This document shows, one piece after another, positions 1 to 11,560 of a stretch of DNA of 64,000 nt; the first letter of the stretch is position 1; each line of letters opens with the position of its first letter. The notes beneath the pieces were generated by a model, which was not told where the DNA came from, searched no databases, and was given only the letters and a program-made list of their open reading frames with translations. This DNA is from Mangifera indica (Eukaryota > Streptophyta > Magnoliopsida > Sapindales > Anacardiaceae). The stretch is taken from assembly GCF_011075055.1 (NCBI RefSeq), contig NC_058149.1:6206449-6270448 (forward strand), written 5' to 3'. The translations under genes were made by a program, and so were the position numbers.

Positions 1-2270
1 GGAGAACGACATCTCCTACTATATAATGCTTCATAGGGCATCATCCAAATTGTTGTCTAGTAGCTATTATTATAGGCGAACTCTACTAGGGGTAACATCT
101 CAACCTAATTCATCTTGTGATCCAAACAACAAGTTTTTAACATGTCCTTTAGCACTTGGTAGTCTTCTTTGACTGACCATTTGTTTGTGGGTGGTAGGTT
201 ATGCTGAATGCTAGATTGGTACCCAATCATTGGTGTAAACTTCTCTAAAAAACTAATATAAACCTTTTATCTTTGTTTGATATGATGGTCCTAAGTACTC
301 TATGTAGTCTAATAATCTTTCTCACATATAACTTCTCTAACTAATCTATAAGGGTGGTATCATTAATGGTAGGAAGTGTATTATTTTAGTAAACCTGTCT
401 ACTATCACTTTAAGTCCTCGGTAGTCCAAGTATAAAATCCATGGATATGTTCTCCCAATTTAGAGGTTGAAGTAAACTTAATTGTCTTTAATGCTCGACC
501 TTAATTTACTGGCATATGCTTAACTATATCTTTTTTCATTTCAGGCTACCAGAAATTTTTCCTCAAATTTCGACATATCTTTACACCTTTAAGGTAGATA
601 GTGTAAAGGGAGCTATGAGTTTATTCTAGAATCCTTTGTTTGAGTTCACCTTTTGAAGGCATGTATACTCTATCTTTGAACCTGAGGACACCATTAGTTA
701 CATTATATTTTAGCTTAATCTTATCTTAGGCTCTTTGAACTTTGTTCTTACATGAATCATCTTGATCATGAGCTGCCTCGATGTCTTCTATCAAAATAGA
801 CTTAATTTCTAGTCATGCCAAAACCTTAGTCACTAATTCAATTTATTATCAGTCCAGTTTATTTGAATCTCCCTCTAAACTGTTAATTGTGCCAAAAACA
901 TTTTTCTGCTAAGAGCATTTGTGACCACATTAGCTTTACCCTTATGGTACATTATTTCATAGTCATAGTCCTTTCACTAACTCGAGTACTCTCTTTTGTC
1001 ACATATTAAGCTATTTTTGAGTGTAGAAGTACTGGAGGCTCTTATGATTAGTTTACATATTATGTCTTATCCTATATTAGTAGTGTTTCCAAATCTTTAA
1101 GGTGAACACTACTGTTGCCAACTCCAAGTCATCGATGAGGTATCTGGTTTTGAAGTCTTTTAAATGTTTTGAGGAATATACTATCACCTAGCCTCTTTGC
1201 ATCAAAACTACTCTTAATTCACTATAAGACACATCTGTGTAGAGGTTATATTCAACTCTTTCCTTAGGAAAGACCAGTATTGGAGCAGAAATCAGCTGCT
1301 TTTTCAACTCCTATAAACTTTTCTCACATGAATCTGTTTACTTGAATTAAATTTCTTTCTTCATGAGATTTATGAGAGGTCTAGCTAACTTAGCGAATCC
1401 CTCAACAAATCCTCAATAGTATCCTTCTAAACCTAGAAAATTATGAACCTTTTTGACTATCTTTAGCCTCTACTAGTTTATTACTACCTTTATCTTACTT
1501 TGTCCATAGATATCCCCTTTGTTGATATTACATGCCCCAAAACGGTTACTCGATCGAGCCAAAATTTACACTTACTAAATTTAGCAAACAACTATTTCTC
1601 TTCTAACCTATGTAATGTAATCCTCAAGTATTGGTCGTACTCCTCATGATTCCTAAAATACACTATGATGTTATTTATGAAGACCGCTATGACTTATCTA
1701 GATAGTCATGCAATACTTTATTCATCAAATCCATAAATACTATAGAGGCATGCATTAGTCCAAATGACATTGCAACAAACTCAAATGTCCATACCTCGTC
1801 TAAAAAGCTGTTTTAGGAATATTTTGCTCAATTACTTTTACTTGGTGGTAGTTGGATCTTAAGTCTATCTTTAAGAACACTATTAAACCTTTTAACTAGT
1901 CAAACAAGTCTTAAGTCTGTATTTGAGAACACCACTAAACCCCTTAGTTGGTTAAACAAGTAGTTAATTATGGGTAATGAATACTTACTCTTAATAGTCA
2001 CCTTATTAAGCTCTCAATAGTCGATACACATTCTCATAGACCTATCTTTCTTTTTAACAAATAAAATGGGAGCTCCCTAAGGAGAGTGACTCAGTTGAAT
2101 AAACTTGGAGATATTAAATTTGGTTAATATGAGGAACTCTTGAGTTCTAATACAAGTAACATCTATTCTTTTGTATTTTGCTTTAAATCTCTTCCTGAAC
2201 TTAGACCGAGAAATCTCTTAAGCCTGGGTCATCTCCCTGACCAAGTTCCATCAAGTCTTAGCATTAGACT
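1..2270 (-). pseudogene. Gypsy pol remnant (RT, RNase H, integrase) of element G
   Basis: Minus-strand translation gives a broken but recognisable pol. RT includes [20 protein letters not shown] near 2040-2090 and the block [10 protein letters not shown] near 1560-1590. The RT catalytic FxDD box reads FINNIIVYF near 1655-1685, so both catalytic aspartates are lost. RNase H is seen as DDLELATVVF near 1100-1150. Integrase is seen as the zinc-binding region near 530-600 and the late motif MMPYEALYSRRC at the window edge. Stops and frameshifts occur throughout. It is inactive. Confidence 0.85.
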
Positions 2271-2338
2271 TTAGGAAATAGGTGACATATCTAACCTCTC
2301 CTAATCAATCATATCAAACAGAGCCATAACACTCTCCA

Positions 2339-2560
2339 CTAATTTAAACCACTCCTCAACTGTGATTGGATCCTTGGCACCATCAAATTTCTAAGGTTGG
2401 TGTGTGCTGGGTAGGTTAAAGATGGGATACAACTGATCTTGGATGAGATTACTATTGTTGGTACTATAGGTGTTAAAGTCACCTCCACTAAGCCATGTGG
2501 TTGAGGTATTGGTATTGATTCATTAACTTGATCTAGAACACCTCCTTGTTTATTAAACAT
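2339..2560 (-). pseudogene. Gag N-terminal fragment of element G
   Basis: An open 73-codon stretch beginning MFNKQGGVLDQVN. It corresponds to the gag start of element D at 38965, which begins MFMEQGGVLAQV. The central gag domain and zinc knuckle that should follow are absent, and RT sequence comes next. It is therefore a deletion remnant, not a small gene. Confidence 0.7.
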
Positions 2561-2855
2561 CTCATTGAAGATATTTTAGACATCTTAAAAACTCAAAACT
2601 AGATGGGGAGCTAGAGGCCCTCTCATTTTGTCTTGTTTAGTGGCTCTTTATCGATGTATTTTGGGTGTTTATTTTAGCTCTCCTTATTTTCCTAAAACTC
2701 ACTTGTTAGTCCCTATATAACTTAGCAAGCATATATAAATTACACTTACAGTGATCAGCTGTATGCACAGTCAGCATGGCGTGAAAGGCTTATATTCGTG
2801 CTTACTAAACTATACTACTATTTTCAAAAAACTTTTTTTGGGTTCTTAAAACCAT

Positions 2856-2867
2856 GCTCTAATACCA
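2856..2867 (-). other. Primer binding site of element G
   Basis: On the minus strand this reads TGGTATTAGAGC, one mismatch from the canonical initiator-Met tRNA site TGGTATCAGAGC. It lies three bases inside the 5' LTR end, as in element D. It marks the start of minus-strand DNA synthesis and fixes the LTR boundary. Confidence 0.8.
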
Positions 2868-2870
2868 ATT

Positions 2871-5110
2871 TATAACATCCTCTTTTAGAAGTATTGCCTT
2901 TTGAAAGAAAGTGTTACTAGATTGATTATTTGAGCACATCATCTAATAAAATTCATAAAAGATAATAAATATCTTAGTAAAACCTCTTTATTAAAACCTG
3001 TTAAAAATGTACTAAAATACCCTGATGAGAAAACTAATTTGGAAGCATATCAAAAGATGTTTATCAAATCCAAATAATTAAAAATATATCGTCTAATATA
3101 ACAACTAGAATAAAAATGAATGTAATAAAAATTTAGAAAATAATGAAAATGCCCTCTAGTCGCCACTCATCCTATAGTCATCACGATCACCTATATCTGT
3201 ATATATAAAGATAAAGGGGTGAATGATAAACACTTAGTAAGTAAGAGATTCTGACTAATATATAATCCCTAAAATTTTGCAAAATGCCTTTGACCCTAAA
3301 CTCTGTCATCTGAAGTTAGCATCAAACTCCCTATTGAAGGATAACAAGTCCTAATTACTGAACTAATGCTCATATTGTACTTTAGGGTTAACTAAGCTAT
3401 ACATCTAACATTTGGGTAAAACTACATCCTTACCTAATCACTAAGGAACCACTCCCTCTGGATTCCTTCATGTAGTGATGTTATTGAACTCGATAGAAGT
3501 ATCTGAATTTGAAAGTTTTACTATAACTAAATACTAGGTTGATCAGTATGGACAAATATAGTGATTTGACACCTTGGTCATGTGAGTTCTCTCTAATTTT
3601 ATAACTCTACTATATTTTATCTCGACTATACTGTGAGCATTACCTTATTGCGAGTCTAACGTCGATAATAGTTACCCACTATATTCCCTCGTAACGATCT
3701 TAGAATAATTAGAATACATTTATCTATTTAGCTTCCACTTAACTAATGGCTCGTGCCTCTATGTACTTTAGCTGATTAGCATAAGAGGTACTACTGCATA
3801 CCCTGAAGGCTTAGTCTATCACTTGGGATGACCTTTCTCTCTCTAGCTATTCTCTAAGTCAAATTTCCTTTTCCTCCATTTATACAAGAGGGTGCATATG
3901 CTTACACATGAGTGTGTATCTAGTTACTGTTCACCCTTGACTATTTTTCCCTGTGGCAATTACCTGTGTACCATAATTCATAGATACATAGACATGTGTC
4001 ATCCTATACACAACCACATATCTCTTTAACTATTAGTTCCTTATTCTTTCTCAAGGGTGGTTAGGTCAATTTAATTTTCTATTCAATCATAACAAAACTA
4101 TGTATTAAAGGTCTACAAATCTTAGATGACTGATAATTGGTTAGCTATGTTTGACAGTTGTTAGAGTGTAAGGAAAACCCACCCCAAAGTATGGAGATCA
4201 TGCACATGCATATCTGTGTTATACCATAAGATCGTATGTCGATTTCAAAATTTGGAAACAAGCCTAAAAATGCACCGTACTTGGTTTCTACGGTTTCTTT
4301 CAAACACAAGTGTACTCAAGCATATAAATTTCATTCAAAAATCAAAAGCTAACATCATACAGATCTTGAAACACACTACAAACCTATCTAGGGTTTTCTC
4401 ATGTAATAAATCTTGCTTTCTTACATGATCAAAGCAAGTTTAACCAAGATTTCCTTTTTACAGGCATTAATGATGATTAAGAATTCCATATAATGCACAA
4501 AGACTCTTATCCATATCCATATTCAGGCAGAATCAGTTATGATATCAACAATTCTTCCCATACACATTGATCTATAGTGCTTTTACCCTTTAATCACTTT
4601 TAAACCAAGTTCTTTATCATCAAGACTATGCACATAATTATATTTAAGTTTACTTAATACCAAGAATCCTAATTAACCATTTGGCAAAAATGCAATCAAC
4701 AGTAAAAAGACAGGGCCTACATACCTTGTTCTTGTAAGATTACTATACACGAGTAACCCTTCTTCTCTCTAATTTTTACATTGATTGATTTGCCAAGGAA
4801 TATTGTTAGAATTGCCACTAAGAAGTTGGATGATTAGTCTTTGGATACCACACTTTTTCTAAGGTTTTTGGGCTTTAGGGTTTTTAAAACTGATACCCGA
4901 AAAGCACTGCAACAAACCTTTTATAAACTGACTTTGCACTCTAGACACATGACCATGTGTCAAGGCATACGAGCCCGAAAACTGATCATCGGGCTTTTGA
5001 GTTGATCTTCTTTGAGGTTATATTTTTTCTTTTACTCGAGTCTTCTTAAATTCTAATCACTACTCCCATAGCACATCTTTTGTATAACTTTAAATTGCAT
5101 ACATTATTTG
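2871..5110 (-). repeat. 5' LTR of element G
   Basis: The inner edge at 2871 is defined by the primer binding site; the terminal CA is mutated to TA. The LTR shares blocks with the D LTR: the segment around 3150-3240 matches D near 38230-38330, and 3290-3480 matches D near 38020-38180. A promoter-like TTTATAAAAGG on minus near 4917-4927 corresponds to the D LTR motif near 36538-36550. The length of about 2.2 kb agrees with the 2283-bp LTR of D. The outer edge is approximate. Confidence 0.7.
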
Positions 5111-7749
5111 GTGATGAGAAATTGCATCAACATTCACTATGTATGAAAGCCTAAGATAAAATTAATACATTCATTTGTGGTTTTGAAGCTCATACCAAAT
5201 GAATTGATTCAAGTCTTGCACCATACCACTAAGTCATAGTCATGTGTGCCACCATACCAAATTTGATTTTGATTAAATGTAATTTAGATTTCATATATAC
5301 TAATTAAATAGACAAAATTATTTTGAATAATACTCTTATGTTTATTTAAATAATTCAACGGTCCAATTACTAGGTCAAATGGCTGAACCAGTATTAACCT
5401 ATATTGACCCTTTGATTGGATCAATACCCAATCTAGATATGAAAACATTTTATTCATTATCTATTTAAAAAAAAAAAAGCTATATCAATAGAATGTATTG
5501 GCTCCTCTCTGCCAATACTCAAATAATAAACTATGACTTACATTTTTGAATACATAATTAAATATATAAATAATGTGCTATCAGACGATAAAGTAATCCC
5601 ATGATGAAACATAATTTATATATCTAATTCATGTACTTAAAATTATGTATATATAATATTGCTCATTCTTGAAATCCATAATGTTTTGGCTACATTTTAT
5701 TTCATCATTACGTGCTTCATGATTTATTACAATGCTTGGGTTTTGGAGAAACCCATCCTAACCCAATACAATTTAATCTAATGCACCCCTTACTACTGGA
5801 AATCCAACGGTGGGTTGGGTAAAATGCAATTGCGTTGTGAGTTCTCTATGATAACTATGTTTTTATATCCTAGCATAGAGTTTCCATGTGCAAAATTTTT
5901 GAGTTGTCTATGCTAACTATGTTTTTATATCCTAGTACAGAGTTTCCATGTGCCAAATTTTTGATCCAACAACCCATTGACTTATTTGCAATATTTTAAA
6001 CCTAAATTGGACCGGCTGATTTAACCGGTTTGATCAGGATTTGAAAGCCAATCCGGTCCAAGTAAATGAAAAATAAGCGTCAATGTTCCAACTAGGATGA
6101 ATTGGTTGAATATTGTCGATCCACGATTCAACCACATGATCAACCATGTTGGAAGCGCGTTTACATTTTTACAATTTTATAGTCTTACAATTTGATACAT
6201 TTATTTGATTTAATAGGGTTAAGGGTTTGGTAAACTAACTTTTCCATTAACATCATTCAAACATTGTGCAGAGCAAAACTGAAATCGCTAGATCCTATCG
6301 TTCTGAAGTCATAATGTCAAGATAGGCACGATCGTCGCCTTCTGTACTATAATTGTGATTGAACCCGACTAACTGAGAGACTGAGACATCAAGATAATGT
6401 GACCAGTGCCTTCTATAACAATGATTAAAGTCAAGCAAGAATTTTATTCTTCATAACCTATATTCATAGTTAAATGGGTTTTAATTGATGTTGGTAACTA
6501 GAATTTGATTGTCAATTTGAAATTTTTGCTTGTGTTTGGAAAAGTTGTTGTAGGTTTGGTAGATGAGAATTATTGCAAGAATTAATTGATTTCCAGGAAC
6601 GGTGAAGATGGGTTTGGTAAGAGCAGATTGAGAAGAAAGGAGAGAGACGGAAATGCCTATGGTGGAAAGTTAAAAGAGAATAGTTATGGTGACTAGTGAG
6701 TCTGCTTAGCAGAGATTAAGAAGAAAAACGAGAGCGAGAGAAAAAGGGCTTTGGTGAAACTTGACGAAAGCATATTATCATCAGTCCGAACGGGTGGTCG
6801 AATTGATCTAATCAGGGTTGACCTGAACTGGTCACAATCTCATTATTATTAAAATATTGCTTATATGAATGGTTGAGGTAAGAGACATGGTATTATTGTG
6901 CACCATACGGGTGGGAGATATTGACTTTTGGGATTGGCCTGGAATAACATCCATGAGAATACTTAAAAAAGTCCAAGGCAAAAATAATTGACAACAGTAG
7001 TTTAATTTATAGGTAGTTTTTCCTAATGTCTATATGTTAATTAATAGGTTCCGCAATTGAAGAACAATGAACGTAAGGAACCAATAAGGCTCTTCACTTT
7101 CTATTATGTAATTCTTCAGTTAGAAGAGTACTATACTTTATGTTGTGATCAGCGCGAATTCTTCTAGTCAATTTAATATGTCGTCAAAACCTACCTTCTC
7201 TGTATAGTCTAATTTATTCGGTAAAGGACGCTCATCCAATTGAAGTAACAGAGCCTGAACGAGAGCTCAAGAATATTTGAAAAGCCAGGTCTCTTAGTCT
7301 TTTAATTGTCATCAAAGCTCATACCAAATCAGACAACTGTTACTACTATCATAGTTATCGTTATTCAGTAAATGAAAAACTAAAATCCCAATCTCAATAT
7401 CTGATTATTTGAAAAAATTAATCACCTGAACACTTCACCATGAAGAAAAAGAAACTTATCCCACAATTTTTTTTTTGGTTTAATCCCTGCATATTCAGTT
7501 ACCCTAATTTTTAAAGCTAAGACTTAAAATCTTACAATACAAATCCACGTTGTCGGGTCCATCTATTTACTGAAGATTACTTTAGCCTTACCGTCTCCAC
7601 CCCTTTTCAACAATATTGTGTTTTTGTACGTAACAAAATGTTATTCAAGCTTAAGAAATTGAATTTCAAGTTTTATGTAACAACTTGAATATTTACAACT
7701 ATACGTCTCACACACACACACAAAAAGAAAAATTAATAAAATTCCTACC
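5111..7749. other. Intergenic spacer, no gene seen
   Basis: AT-rich sequence with many stops in all frames. It holds a two-copy 62-bp tandem repeat (5839-5962) and short stretches resembling old repeats near 6000-6130 and 6780-6850. The last few hundred bases are the probable 3' untranslated and downstream region of the PADRE gene. No RNA gene was recognised. Confidence 0.5.
5839..5962. repeat. Two-copy 62-bp direct tandem repeat
   Basis: Copies at 5839-5900 and 5901-5962 begin GAGTT and end AAATTTTT. By eye they differ at five positions. The duplication lies in non-coding DNA. Confidence 0.9.
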
Positions 7750-8352
7750 TTAAATTTGATGTTTATCCTGATCTCCGTAATGCCTTTCCAGTAGATCGGA
7801 TTCACTGATCTGAGTAAATGATCTCTCTCGCAAATCAGATTCACTTCTCCGATCAAACGACATTTCTCTGATTGTGTCCAAAATTGGCCTCCATGGCTCC
7901 TTCCTGGAGCAGTATTTGAAGCCATATGTTTCCACAACTGGGCTTACTCTTGAGCTGTATTGGCTCCATGAAGAAGGGCTAGTATTTCCACTTCCAGGCG
8001 ACTTATCATTAACTTCAGCTTTACAAGACTTTGCCTTCGCTGTCAGCCGCTTTACGACAGAGACCAAATCCGCGGGAGAAACATCGGTCTGGAACGTTGA
8101 TGATGGTACAAGAAAATAAAGACGGCCGCGTTCCAATAGAGTATCAGGTTTCAAAGGCTTTAAAGCACTGGAGAGTAGCTGAGCTGCCGTGAAGACGAAA
8201 TGCTTTGGAGGACTGCCAGTGAGCTGGCTGACTGATACTGGAAAATCGAAGTCTTCTACCCAACCGTTGAGATGAACAACGCGTACATTCGAGAATTTTG
8301 TGGGTGAAGATGAAGATGGAGATTTGCGAGAGGTAGAGAAACAACTCCCCAT
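7750..8352 (-). CDS. PADRE (DUF4228) domain protein with predicted N-myristoylation
   Basis: An intact single-exon gene of 200 residues. The start is the first ATG after a TATA-type promoter, and the protein begins MGSCFSTSRKS, a plausible N-myristoylation and palmitoylation signal (Gly2, Cys4). The PADRE fold is suggested by VRVVHLNGWVEDFDFPVSV (about residues 23-41), the FVFTAAQLL segment (about 52-60), and RGRLYFLVP (about 75-83). A serine-rich linker follows. The conserved C-terminal block holds EPWRPILDTIREMSF and RRSESDLRER, and a second SESDL lies about a dozen residues later. Family members are plant-specific and often respond to abiotic stress or pathogens; biochemical function is not established. 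Membrane association is inferred from the N terminus only. No damage is visible. Confidence 0.9.
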   Translation of the reverse strand: MGSCFSTSRKSPSSSSPTKFSNVRVVHLNGWVEDFDFPVSVSQLTGSPPKHFVFTAAQLLSSALKPLKPDTLLERGRLYFLVPSSTFQTDVSPADLVSVVKRLTAKAKSCKAEVNDKSPGSGNTSPSSWSQYSSRVSPVVETYGFKYCSRKEPWRPILDTIREMSFDRRSESDLRERSFTQISESDLLERHYGDQDKHQI

Positions 8353-8581
8353 CTCTGATTTTTTTAGTTTTCCTTTTCTGCTTTCTTCTGAAGTCGAATA
8401 TGAATTTGTATGAAAACGTGTTTGTTTTGTTAGGTATTTGTTTTCGTTTTCTTGTTGTTTAAAAAGCGATTTGAGAGAGTTCCGCCCACCTACTTTAGAA
8501 TTTTAAGATAGGGGGAGTGTTTCTTTTGAGCAAAGAGACAAAGCTGGAAACTGGATTGAATTCCTTTTGATAAGCCTTGTA

Positions 8582-8589
8582 TATTTATA
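8582..8589 (-). promoter_or_regulatory. TATA box of the PADRE gene
   Basis: The minus strand reads TATAAATA, about 230 bases upstream of the ATG at 8352. Transcription would start around 8550, giving a 5' leader of about 200 bases. Supported by motif and position only. Confidence 0.6.
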
Positions 8590-8599
8590 GAAGCAATCA

Positions 8600-10499
8600 G
8601 GATTTGTTTACTGGTTCAATGGGAGGTTCCGTATCATTGTGTTACTTGCAAAAAGAATCAGTAAATTAGATAATTAAATAAACCAAAAAAAAAAAAGGGC
8701 TACTATTAGCTAGAGCAGATGGGACGTTAACAATTTAGGTATAATTGTATATATTATGACATTATTAATTATATGAAACTTCACATGATGAATTATAAAA
8801 TTGCAACAATACCCTTCCAAACACCTTGAACACAACTTGCCTGGGATCCAACACTGGCGAAGGGATGAAATTTGAACACAATTAATAGATAAAAAAGTGA
8901 TAAATCTAGAACACTTAAGATTCAGAAAAAGGGTAAATGTTAGCGTTGATGGATTTTTTCAGTAACAGAAAAAGTTAATGGTTTCCGTTGGATTCTTAAT
9001 TCTAAAACATGTTTTGGGGATTAAAAGGATGCATTTGTTTTAAGCATTTCTAACATTAAAAACGTGTTTAAGGCCATTAAAATTTTGAAATCATGAACCT
9101 TTTCGAATGATTCAAAAGGGTATTTCTGTCTATAAGTATAAATTCTAATTAGACAAGTGATCAAAGTTACTCAGACCCCGAATATGATTTAGGGTCAATT
9201 AGGTAATTTCCTTCTTTGAAAATATAGATGAAATTTACAATAATCTTCCAAACTTATGCTCTCATTTTTCAAGTGAAGGAATATTGTACTTAGTCCAAAC
9301 ATAAAGGAGTGTAAATTCTGCGACTATTTCAACGATCATTTTCTAAATTGTTAATTGTCTTTTTTTTTTTTTTATAAGATTTTAATCATACTATGACCAT
9401 CCAAATTCCTATTTGATATATTCAAACTGACTCATCTAATGCAATGCGATTGAATTGGTTATTGTAAATCCAACGAAACTGACCTTATGTTAAAGAAATG
9501 TTTCCAGTTGGACTTTGATTGAGTTTTGTTATTCTAATGTTACTTGGAAGATTTGACTTAGTAGAATATTTGTATTTCATGTTGTAACAGAAGTAACTAA
9601 ATTTCTTAACAATATTAATTTATGGATGTCAAAACAAAAAATATATATAAGATTTGTATATGCTAAACTTAGAAAATTCTAACGAAATATTTAGAAAAAT
9701 AACTGAAATAAAAATATTATTAAATTAATTTCGAAAGATTCATACTTGTAATCCACATTATTTCAATTAGAAAACAGAAGCAGGGCGTTCTTTTTTTTTG
9801 GGTAATCAATTAAAATCAATATAGTAATTCATAGTTTAATTATAAGAGAATATAAAAATGTGAAAAAATAAATAAATAAATGGAATAATTATAATTAATC
9901 TGCTAGTTATAAGCCCATGAAAAGTGTATGGATATATAATTGCCAACGTGGGTGGTCATTTGATTAAATAATCTGCCAGTTGAAACCTGATACAGGAGCA
10001 ATGTATGTGGCTCAAGTGGGTAGCTCAGATCTCATATCTCATATTCTTCCCCACCCACAGCATAAAATGTGTTATTCAATGAGAAATGGAATCTTTTTCA
10101 TTCATAATTAAGGATTTTTTTCGGTTAAACATTTTGTTTTACTTTGTTCATAGACTTTTCGTTACTAACTAGTATATAAAATTTTTGAATATTACATAAG
10201 ATAAATTACGATTTGTAATTAAAGACCAGTTAATGAATCTTTATATTCACTGCAGTGATTTAAAAAAATTACAAAGAGAGTTAGAAACGAGATGTTTTTC
10301 TAATATGTTTTGGTCTGTTGTTGTTCGAAATAATTATAGAGTGAATATTTTGTTTTTTACTACCTATTCCTCTTTTCCCTTAAACTATCTTTCATATTTA
10401 TTAGATTAAAAGAAGATTTTAATATTATCAATTATAATTCAAATTTTGATTCAAATAATAATTTTTTTGCGATATGATAACGGTGAGAAGTTGATAATA
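8600..10499. other. Intergenic spacer, no gene seen
   Basis: Upstream region of the PADRE gene followed by AT-rich sequence with homopolymer A and T runs (for example near 8680 and 9360). All frames are densely stopped. No transposon ends or RNA genes were recognised. Confidence 0.5.
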
Positions 10500-11560
10500 T
10501 AGGAAGTAATTGCTTTCACATAACTAGTAGATAATGTTTTCTGAGTAAGAGATATATGTCCATGCAGGTCAAGGCACAAGTTGATAATGTTCTCACTCTC
10601 ACTCATACCTCCATGCCTTTCACAACTCCAATATAGGGTAAGTGTGTAGTTGACAACCTCAACCACTTAGGCAAACTCCTAGGCATTTTCTTGTTGATGG
10701 AACATTTGTTACAATCACAAAAAGATACCTGTCTTGATGAATATCCACATATTCGTGCTTACCAAGTTTTCCAACCCACTAACTCCTGCATGTGTGCGCT
10801 ACTTTGGAATTGTGGCTTCATTTCTTGTGGGAGTTGGAAGACACCCACTAAATGTTGTAGCGCTCATCCTTGGCCACATGTCATCCGCTTTTGCAGCCAC
10901 CTTTCCCACTTTATGACATCAATATTGTCAATTCTCACAAGTCTCTGCCTGCCTGAACAATCTTGACCGCACAACACTCCTGTTGTCTGCATGCAATGAT
11001 GCCTTGGTCTATTGTAGCCACACGTCGCCGCCCATGGTCATCTGTTGTCTGCCACCAAGTCATGCCTACTCATGTAATGCTTCCATTTGTATAAACATGA
11101 GACACTTGGCATCATTTTCCAAGCCACATATATTCATCACCCATTTTATGAGTTTCGCCCATAACAAGACCTGATTTGCCTATTTTGCCCTCGTATTAGC
11201 CTTTTAAATGTACTTCCCGCAAAATGGTCTCGTATCGTACTGTGTCGTCTCATGCTGCTCTCGCAAACGAGTGGCGTCTTCGATTGTGCGCGTGTCCTGC
11301 ATACCCGAGACTTTCAGTGCATATGCGTCTGCCTGTACGCATGTGTCAATGCAGTTGTCCACCAAGCTCATGTCAACTTGATTGCATGGCGAGCAGTTGA
11401 ACAAGTCGCCATGTCCGCATATTTTCACAGCCAATTAGACATGTCGCCATGTCCCACCCCAAACATGGTTTTGTCTCAGCTCGTGCCACCTAACGCACAA
11501 GCCTATGTAAAAATCATGAGCTCTTGCCATACTCCTCTTATTGAGTCTATGGTCTAAAAG
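10500..11560. other. Unidentified less AT-rich block, possibly an old LTR
   Basis: This block is clearly richer in G and C than its surroundings and has open stretches of 60-100 codons on both strands (10691-10966, 10983-11174 and 11252-11557 plus; 11204-11434 minus). None resembles a protein family I know, and they overlap one another, which argues against a real gene. Repeated ATGTCGCCATGTC-type motifs near 11400-11450 and a TTTTATAAAGC motif near 11575 would suit a retroelement LTR. No paired copy or clear ends were found here. Confidence 0.35.

Larger units (their letters stand above)
1..5110 (-). mobile_element. Element G: 5' part of a degenerate Ty3/gypsy LTR retrotransposon
   Basis: Read on the minus strand, the order from high to low coordinate is 5' LTR, primer binding site, gag start, RT, RNase H, integrase, running out of the window at base 1. 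Gag is cut short and protease is missing: the gag start at 2339-2560 is followed almost directly by RT near 2170, so an internal deletion removed most of gag and protease. LTR and gag start resemble element D (36360-45122), which lies in the opposite orientation, so the two belong to one family. The outer LTR edge is uncertain; about 5110 is estimated by placing its TATA-like motif at the same offset as in D. Confidence 0.85.

Noticed and set aside
7641..8344. Other open frames over the PADRE gene on both strands
   Set aside because: Shadows of the 7750-8352 coding sequence; they lack domain structure and the real frame is complete.
10560..10720. Possible tRNA-derived SINE head on minus (TGCCTAAGTGG)
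   Set aside because: The A-box resemblance is weak and no B box or tail was found.
11204..11557. Overlapping open frames on both strands (76 and 101 codons)
   Set aside because: No recognisable motif, mutual overlap, and a likely repeat context.
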